From contig OY292275.1 of the NCBI GenBank assembly GCA_958496175.1, positions 57,985,701 to 58,049,700 of the forward strand: a DNA stretch of 64,000 nt, read 5' to 3'. The DNA comes from Sisyra terminalis. Lineage: Eukaryota; Arthropoda; Insecta; Neuroptera; Sisyridae. A program made the translations under genes and the position numbers. The notes under the pieces are model-generated. The model worked only from the letters and a program-made list of their open reading frames with translations. It was not told where the DNA came from and did no database searches. Positions 57,239-64,000 of the stretch are shown piece by piece (positions within the stretch are counted from its first letter, which is position 1; the number at the start of each line of letters is the position of its first letter).

Positions 57239-58245
57239 CGAGAGCTTTAAAGCTTGTATTATTACATAATAGATGTAAAAGTTTGATTAACAATTGGAAC
57301 ATTGATTGTAGAAATATTTTTTTTCAAAGTGATTTTCAATATGTTTTATTGATTATAGCTTCTTGAAACTATCGATTATAAAAATCGATTTAGTTAATTT
57401 TAGGTCTCTTAAAAAATATTTAATTAATTTGGGGTTCATAAGAAAACTTTGGATATGAGAGCTTTAAAGCTTTTATCTTTACATAAGATGTAAATGTTTG
57501 GTTAACAATTGGAACATTGGTTGTAGAAATAATTTTTTTCAAAATAATTTTCAATCTATTTTATTGATTATAGTTCCTTGAAACTATCGATTATAAAAAC
57601 CGATTTAGTTAATTTGAGGTCTCTTAAAAAATATTTAATTAATTTGAGATCCATAAGAAAACTTTGGACATGAGAGCTTTAAAGCTTTTATCTTTGCATA
57701 AGATGTTAATGTTTCGTTAACAATTGGAACATTAATTGTAGAAATATTTTTTTTCAAAATGATTTTCAATATGTTTTATTGATTGTAGTTTCTTGAAACT
57801 ATCAATTATAAAAATCGATCTAGTTAATTTAAGGCCTCTTAAAAATATTTAATTAATTTGAGGTGCATAAAAAAACTTCTGATATGAGAGCTTTAAGGCT
57901 TTAATTTTTGCATAAGATGTAAATTTTGGTTTAAAATTGGAACATTGATTGTTTAAATTATTTTTTTCAAAATAATTTTCAATATATTTTATTGATTATA
58001 GTTCCTTGAAACTATCGGTTATAAAAACCGATTTAGTTAATTTGAGGTCCATAAGAAAACTTTAGATATGAGAGCTTTAAAGCTTTTATCTTTGCATAAG
58101 ATGCAAATGTTTGGTTAACAATTGCAACATTGATTGTAGAAATTATTTTTTTCAAAATGATTTTCTATATGTTTTATTAATTAGAGTTTCTTGAAATTAT
58201 TGATTTTAAAAATCGATTTAGATAGTTTGAGGTCTTAAAAAAACG
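57239..58245. repeat. Tandem array, five units of about 180-230 bp
   Basis: Units start with GAGCTTTAAAGCTT (57,240, 57,468, 57,673, 57,888, 58,070). Each carries AACAATTGGAACATTG, TTTTTTTCAAAATGATTTTC, CTTGAAACTATCGATTATAA and, in all but the fourth, TTAATTAATTTGAGG. Unit four lacks about 35 bp. The open frame at 57,120 crosses the first unit by chance. Confidence 0.9.
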
Positions 58246-58544
58246 GTCTTGGGATATTTTGCTATTATAATTTTCTCCAATGCTTACTTCATAATTTAAA
58301 AAAAAAAAAAAAAACAATTCAACAATAATAAGAAGACCAGGAAATAATGTTTATTTGGCATAAAATTAAAACCCAAAATTTTGAAATAAATTTTACATCA
58401 ATGGTTAAAATTCTTCAATCATTTTAAAGCCTTTAAAATCTTTAACCTTTTGACTTTAAAATCACATTTTAAACATCATTTAAATTCTCAATTTTTTTTA
58501 CCATTTAGTAAATGTTATAGCAATTTAAATAAACAGAAATCCGA
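58246..58544. other. AT-rich spacer
   Basis: A-run at about 58,298 and AT-rich sequence. Nothing else seen. Confidence 0.4.
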
Positions 58545-58990
58545 TGGAACAATTTTGGACGATTATGGAGGGAAGTTAATATCACCCTCCTCCTAATATT
58601 TTAGTATTTCATGTGCAGAGAAAGTCTTGCATTTTTAAGTTGCATAATAAATTTTTCTCCATTGACAATTCATGGTAAATTTTGGATACTTAGTTGGTCA
58701 ATTGAAATTGATTAGGAATATTTCATAGCTTTTCTATTGTCTGGAATGGATTGAGTACCTCTTTCTTCCTCAACATCTTATGGTTTAAAGGTTTTATCAT
58801 TGTTGGGTGTTATGATTTGAGGAACTAAAAATTATCAAATTAGAACTTAAAAAAGCTCATTTGGCACTTTATGAACTTGTAATGCACTTGAATAAATACT
58901 CAAAAGTTTTTAGACAACAACTTTGCGTTACTGCCTAGTAAACATCGAAGACCATACAATACCGAAACTATATTCCTTCAGACGTTTGTC
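58545..58990 (+). repeat. Old dispersed duplication, partner of 20,806-21,255
   Basis: Block order is the same as at 20.8 kb (see that entry). The last 80 bp (CTTTGCGTTACTGCCTAGTA, TATATTCCTTCAG) fall inside the left arm of the 58.9-kb palindrome. The sequence outside the Penelope-type core therefore pre-dates the palindrome. Confidence 0.7.
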
Positions 58991-59166
58991 TAACTATTTT
59001 AATGCTTTGGTCATATCCTTCCCTCGTCTTGCTTTGTGGCCAGGGGAATTACTATATGATAGATCATTTTGTATCCATATTGTTTAAATCCTTGTATTTT
59101 TAAATAAAATAATTAAATTGTGGGAAATAAGGACAAAGCGTCTTGTGGAATATTATTTATTTTATC

Positions 59167-59204
59167 GCCAACGTTTCGTCAGTTATTCCTGACTTCTTCA
59201 GGGT
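59167..59204 (-). ncRNA. Minimal hammerhead ribozyme motif, intact core
   Basis: Minus strand: CC, CTGAAGA, stem II GTCAG/CTGAC with loop GAATAA, GAA, ACGT, T, GGC. Stem I is two to three pairs. All invariant core bases are present. Confidence 0.75.
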
Positions 59205-59390
59205 TCTATAATGAAAATACATAACATTTAAAAATAGCAACAATTATTGTCAAAATTATAAATAAATAAATAGCAATTCATAAGTCTTAGTCTATATAAA
59301 TCTTATATTATATTATAATTGTAATTTATTTATTTTCAATTTTGACAATAGTTGTTGCCATTTTTAAATGTTATGTATTTTCATTATAGA

Positions 59391-59428
59391 ACCCTGAAGA
59401 AGTCAGGAATAACTGACGAAACGTTGGC
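59391..59428 (+). ncRNA. Minimal hammerhead ribozyme motif, intact core
   Basis: Identical inverted partner of the 59,167 motif: ACC, CTGAAGA, GTCAG/CTGAC, GAA, ACGT, T, GGC. Confidence 0.75.
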
Positions 59429-59698
59429 GATAAAATAAATAATATTCCACAAGACGCTTTGTCCTTATTTCCCACAATTTAATTATTTTATTTAAAAATA
59501 CAAGGATTTAAACAATATGGATACAAAATGATCTATCATATAGTAATTCCCCTGGCCACAAAGCAAGACGAGGGAAGGATATGACCAAAGCATTAAAATA
59601 GTTAGACAAACGTCTGAAGGAATATAGTTTTGGTATTGTATGTTCTTCGAGGTTTACTAGGCAGTAACGCAAAGTTGCTGTCTAAAAACTTTATTTTG

Positions 59699-62600
59699 AA
59701 TTATTTTTATTTTGAAATTTTGGCCTTTTTTCGCGCTAAAGCTTGGGTCAAATATACTATCACCAGTAAAAAATCAATGTACCATTTGATTTCCTATTAT
59801 TTACGTGTGAAAAATCATTAACTGATTAAATATTGAAATGTTTTTTTTTTCAATGAAAAGTTAATAAAAATCGTATTGTACATTAATGGCAACGACAAAT
59901 GTTTCTCGAAACCTTGAATATATTCAACAGTAAGTCTACAATTCTTATAATTGACTAATATACCAAACCGCTAAAAAATTAATAGTATCAAAACCATTTT
60001 GTAAACAATTACAAATAATATAGTAGAAAAACAAATTTTACTAGAAAAATTTACTAGTAAAATTATATAAATTTAAAATTAATTCAACAAAAATAGAACA
60101 ATATTAAGCTATAGCTAAAATAATATTAAACAAAAAAAAAAAAAATTTCTTTTGAACTTTGCATCAATATAAAAAATTTTTGAATGACTATTTTGATTGG
60201 ACTAATGAACTACTTTCATATGTGTTAAGTGTTCTACATTTAAATTTGCATACTATGTTTTATTATGAGCTTAATTCCACAGTATTTGTGCAAATAAAGT
60301 TACGTATTAATACACAAATAAATGTAGTGACTTCAATTAAACATAAACTTTACTCTTCGTTTTATAGTTTGGACAGTTTATATTATGCGCATATGTTTAG
60401 TTCAATTTAGAAGTTTAAATTGAAGTTGATCGATTTGGTTGGATAATTTTAATTAGTTACAATAAAAATTACGGATATTTTTTTTAAAAAAACAGAGCTT
60501 TATCAAAGATTTTAATGAGAATAATTAGACTAAAAATATTTTAAAATATTTGTTTAACTATATAGTTTCTTTTTCTTAGGCCACCGTACTATTACTCGGT
60601 GTAGTCTACCATCAATAATTGCCCTAGCTTTATTCCTACCCAAAAAAGCTTTTTCTTGTTACAATGGATTAAGTGGTTAAATTTAGGTTCTGTAACAATG
60701 ACATATTATTCCGGAAACAGTCTTTTTCTTCATCCAATTATACTTACAAAGATGGTCCATAAAAGCTCATTTCAAAAAAGTTTAAATTTCTTTAGCCAAC
60801 ACAAATATGATTTCCTACTTTTAAACATTATAATCAGGAAGCTTTAAAAATAAGGAACACATAAATGTTGGGAAAAAAATCTTAAGCTTTTTTTTCAGCC
60901 AACACATTTTTAATCAACTATTGAAAGAAAAAAATAATCAATCAAATGGTTCTAAACGGAAGAAAGTTGTAGATCAAAAGCTCAACTACCAAGCCTTTGG
61001 CTCTATTTTCTTTCTATGTTTAAATTCCTCCCAATTGGGTTACAATTTCATCCCCTATCCAATTCTTTCGACCTACATAATATACAATTTGCTCTTAAAC
61101 CAGCTTGTATAATGTGTCAAGTTAGTCCCAATTTAACTTGAAACCGAAAGAAAGATAAAAAAGGAAATTCCTGATGACAGTTGGAAAAGTTAAAGTTAAA
61201 GTTAAAAAACCATTACTTTTCATCACAAACATTTAACCCAAAAAAAAACATGACAAATTTGAAACTCTTGCCACATTTAACATCCTTATTGAATATCTTC
61301 AATATCTTGTCGTGACAGCCGGAAATGTTTTTGCATCCCTTAAAAAAATCTATTAGAAATCCATTTATCACCCTATTTCATTTCCTTCAACTAATAAATC
61401 TAGACGTTAACTTCATTTTTGTTTCAAAAGCTTCACGAAGCTTTTATTGTTTTGAAAAATAATTATCATTTTTTGGTAAAATTTTTTTTTGTTTAGATAT
61501 ACTCACTTTTGTTTTCAATGTTTTTTTTCAATTGTTTTATTTTAAGAAACAAAAGAATGTATGTTTTTAAAAAAGCTCATTCATATAACTGTCCTATAAA
61601 TACGTCGTGACATATAAATGACGAAAATGGTGTAAGGGATGAATAAGGGCAACGCACGTTCGCCAATGACATATATAGTGAAACGGAAATGACAAAGAAA
61701 GTGAAAGCTGAAAGACAAAAAAATAAATTATGATGTCATTGTTTTAACAAAAAAAAAATTATGTGTTGAACTTTTCATTTACCAAACAAAAATCGCTTTC
61801 AATGATAATTTTCACCAGCTTTTTTGCTGGCAAAGTCAAAAGCTTTTTAGTATGTTTCAAAGCTTTAATGATTTCTTTTTTGTTTCAGGTGAGTGGATTT
61901 ATTCGTACCCCCCCCCAAATGGAATAAATGTAAGTTTTATCAAAAGTAATTCAAAATTCGATAGATTTTTTTTTGAAATATTTACCCGAAAATGGAGAAA
62001 TGAGTGAATAAGGGAAAACTTTTTTGGTTAGTCGATTTTTTTTTTCAAGTTCAAAATTCTCGTGAGAAAAATAAAACACTGTTGGAGATGATTCCATTTT
62101 ATTTATGGCATGTTGATTTTATTGCGTCTCCTTTGTCCTTTTCGGTGCCCTTGAACGTTTATCACCATGAATAAAAAAAAATCGATTTCCCTCCACCATC
62201 CCCTATCCCTATTGCAACTATCTTTTTCAAGTTCATTTTTAAGATTACACCCCACATAATTTATGAATGGCAAAAGATAAAAAAGACCATGTTTTCCTTT
62301 TGGTCTTTGGCTCTTGGACATTATCAGAATACGAACGGGCGGCAAAATATGTGCCACATTTTTCGCCCATTCTTATCGGAATAAATTATACAATGCGTCG
62401 ATATTTGGCAAAATGAATGAAACTACGTGCGATATTTATTTTTCGTCCGGAAAATCGGTCCTCGTTTTTCTTTTGCGGTAGGGTTGTGGGGGGTTGGAAG
62501 CCTTGATAAGAAAACAATGCACGCTTTGATTATAAATTCAATGATAAAAACAAATGAATGGACCGGAAATAAGGGAGGGACGTCTAATCACGAATTACAA

Positions 62601-62912
62601 ATGAACGGATTTCCTATTTTAATCAATCGAGAGAAGTGTAATTTTAAGAAATTTGCATATTGGATGATTTTGTGTGATAAGCTGGGAAGTCGACATCTTG
62701 AATTTTCAAGTTAAATGTAAAGCATAAAATTGGCCAAAAAATAGGGAATTGAAGAATAAATTATAACTACTTAAGCACTCTCAAGTCTTTGCCAGTGAAA
62801 CCATTGGAAAATTTAGTCTTTTAATTTTTGTTTTCTTCTTCTTTTGATGCCCTTTCAACGTTCAAAATTGGCGATTATTTTCCCAATTTTCCCATTTTTC
62901 CACAATATAATC
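59699..62912. other. Non-coding stretch
   Basis: AT-rich to about 61,600. GC-richer, CG-containing islands occur at 61,610-61,700 and 62,100-62,650. Open frames (60,159, 60,656, 60,921, 62,103, 62,427) have no domain, splice or repeat support. Confidence 0.4.
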
Positions 62913-62920
62913 ATCTAAAT

Positions 62921-63127
62921 CGTTGTTTCCTAACCTGTGGTCCGCGAGCTTATGTTTGGGGGTCCGCGGTCCCATTTCAAAAAGTTTGTTTTTTGTTTTT
63001 TAACTTAATGAAGGAATATTAAAATATAATTTTGTCCAAAAATTGCACCTTTTTTTCACTCAGGGGTCCTTGGCATTATGCTTGATTTTCTTGGGAGTCC
63101 GCGGCTGAAAAAGGTTAGGAACCACTG
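62921..63127. mobile_element. hAT-like miniature element, 207 bp, perfect target duplication
   Basis: The left end CGTTGTTTCCTAACCTGTGG and right end AGGTTAGGAACCACTG are an imperfect inverted pair. It is flanked on both sides by ATCTAAAT, a perfect 8-bp target duplication (62,913-62,920 and 63,128-63,135). The first base pairs depart from the usual CAG. The 64-residue open frame at 62,828 crosses its edge by chance. Confidence 0.9.
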
Positions 63128-63135
63128 ATCTAAAT

Positions 63136-63774
63136 CTATCATTTGAATTCAAAATTAGAAAACGTAACTTTCATTTCCAATTCCAGTCCTCACGATTTCA
63201 ACCTTAAATTTTTACAAAAATGTATTTTTTTTTTGCTTATAGAATCCGAGACGTAAATATTTTTCTATTGATGATATTTGAATGCTTTAAAATGACTTTT
63301 GAAAGCTAAATCGCTATAGTTCTTGGGTATATGACAAAAATTTACAATTAACCATTCTTCCTAGTTATATAGTACTAACTCTATTGTAGTGCCTCATTTG
63401 TTAAGCGATGAGAACTGAATTTCTCATCCAAATGCATAGTGAAAGTTAATTAATTAATTCTTTCATTGTTGATTTTTTTTCTTTTCCTTTTTCCTTTGGT
63501 ACCATTATAATTTGTTCTTGTATGATGTTTTGATAATATTATAACAATAAGTAAAGTACTCCAATTAGAGTAACAATAAGTATATGGATTCTAAGCAGAT
63601 AATAAAATGATGAATAAATATTAGTAAAAAGATAGTTTATTGGAGCCTAGTTATTAACATAAAAAGCTTTTTTTACTTCGTAGAGTTTAATTAACTTTCC
63701 TGGTTTCATTGAAATTTAATAGAACATTAGTCAAACCAGCAAAATTATCAGTTATTTTTTAGTGATTACTTTTT
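63136..63774. other. AT-rich non-coding stretch
   Basis: Nothing recognised. Confidence 0.4.
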
Positions 63775-64000
63775 TTTTTCTAAATTAATTGCACAATCTG
63801 CATAGGGTTGCAATAAGTGCATTTAATCCATAGACAATCACATGTAAGCACTAGTCCCAGTAGATTAGTGCTGTATAAGTACAAAGATTTTTAACAATCA
63901 ATAGTAACAATAATAGTAATTCTTATAGCGATAACAACAATCATAAAAACAATCAACAGTAGCAATAAGGATAATAATAATAGTCTATAATAACATTATC
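63775..64000 (-). mobile_element. Jockey-type LINE 3' end, runs off the window
   Basis: It matches 25,856-26,090 almost base for base, including GATTAGTGCTGTATAAGTAC and the (AACAAT)-rich stretch. On the minus strand it ends in ATTAATTTAG and an A-run at 63,769-63,780. The body of this LINE should continue beyond 64,000. Confidence 0.82.

Larger units (their letters stand above)
58903..59693. mobile_element. 790-bp palindrome with Penelope-type core
   Basis: Arms of about 350 bp are inverted copies with few differences (AGCAACTTTGCGTTACTGCC and ACAACTTTGCG versions, ATATGATAGATCATTTTGTA, TTGTGGGAAATAAGGACAAA). The inner 130 bp of each arm is the Penelope-type arm seen at 28.4 kb and includes an intact hammerhead motif. 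The outer 200 bp are other sequence. The centre is near 59,295. Confidence 0.88.

Noticed and set aside
60159..60410. 83-residue frame
   Set aside because: Composition typical of random AT-rich DNA; no recognisable motif.
62103..62714. Frames of 84 and 95 residues on opposite strands in a GC-richer island
   Set aside because: No splice-bounded exon structure and no protein family pattern; kept only as a possible constrained non-coding island.

Overview
This is a strongly AT-rich, gene-poor stretch of animal nuclear DNA. The repeat content (Jockey-type LINEs, Penelope-type hammerhead repeats, Helitrons with CTAG ends, hAT and mariner-type elements) points to an arthropod, most likely an insect. 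The species cannot be named from the sequence. There is no operon structure, ribosomal RNA or recognisable tRNA, and almost every long open frame is chance or transposon debris.

The only host gene I can support lies at 4,321-5,124 on the minus strand. Three GC-richer exons (5,124-4,934, 4,822-4,615, 4,560-4,321) have GT/AG boundaries, and their reading phases join without a break across two short introns. Together they encode about 210 residues of a low-complexity Ser/Pro/Gln/Arg-rich segment with basic phosphorylation-type motifs. I do not recognise the protein. The gene continues beyond both ends of this block. No convincing exon was found to the right, so the remaining 59 kb probably belong to one very large upstream intron, or to intron plus intergenic DNA.

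The rest is a mosaic of decayed mobile elements. 0.4-2.4 kb: Jockey fragment and a dispersed repeat. 5.3-6.8 kb: 1.6-kb element with long inverted repeats. 12.0-14.0 kb: 2-kb element with a decayed DTTAS-type protein. 15.3-15.7, 23.1-24.7, 26.5-26.8, 28.3-28.6, 40.4, 41.5-41.9 and 58.9-59.7 kb: Penelope-type repeats carrying minimal hammerhead ribozyme motifs, mostly as inverted pairs. 17.2-20.0 kb: short tandem repeats, a hAT scrap and a Jockey fragment. 25.8-28.1 kb: Jockey 3' ends. 30-33 kb: fold-back elements. 35.2-37.9 kb: mariner-type transposase split by a tandem duplication. 39.5, 47.3 and 55.6 kb: Helitrons. 40.8-44.4 kb: LINE scraps, hAT miniatures and a duplicated flank. 45.1-46.5 kb: nested inverted-repeat elements. 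49.5-50.5 kb: second copy of the 1.5-kb repeat, with protein remnants. 57.2-58.2 kb: five-unit tandem array. 62.9 kb: hAT miniature with a perfect target duplication.

The most interesting signal is the set of hammerhead motifs. At least six copies keep the full core, a self-complementary ACGU stem III (the layout expected for ribozymes that act as dimers) and a locus-specific matching stem I. Several sit in long palindromes, one of which also appears to have duplicated its host flank in inverted orientation.
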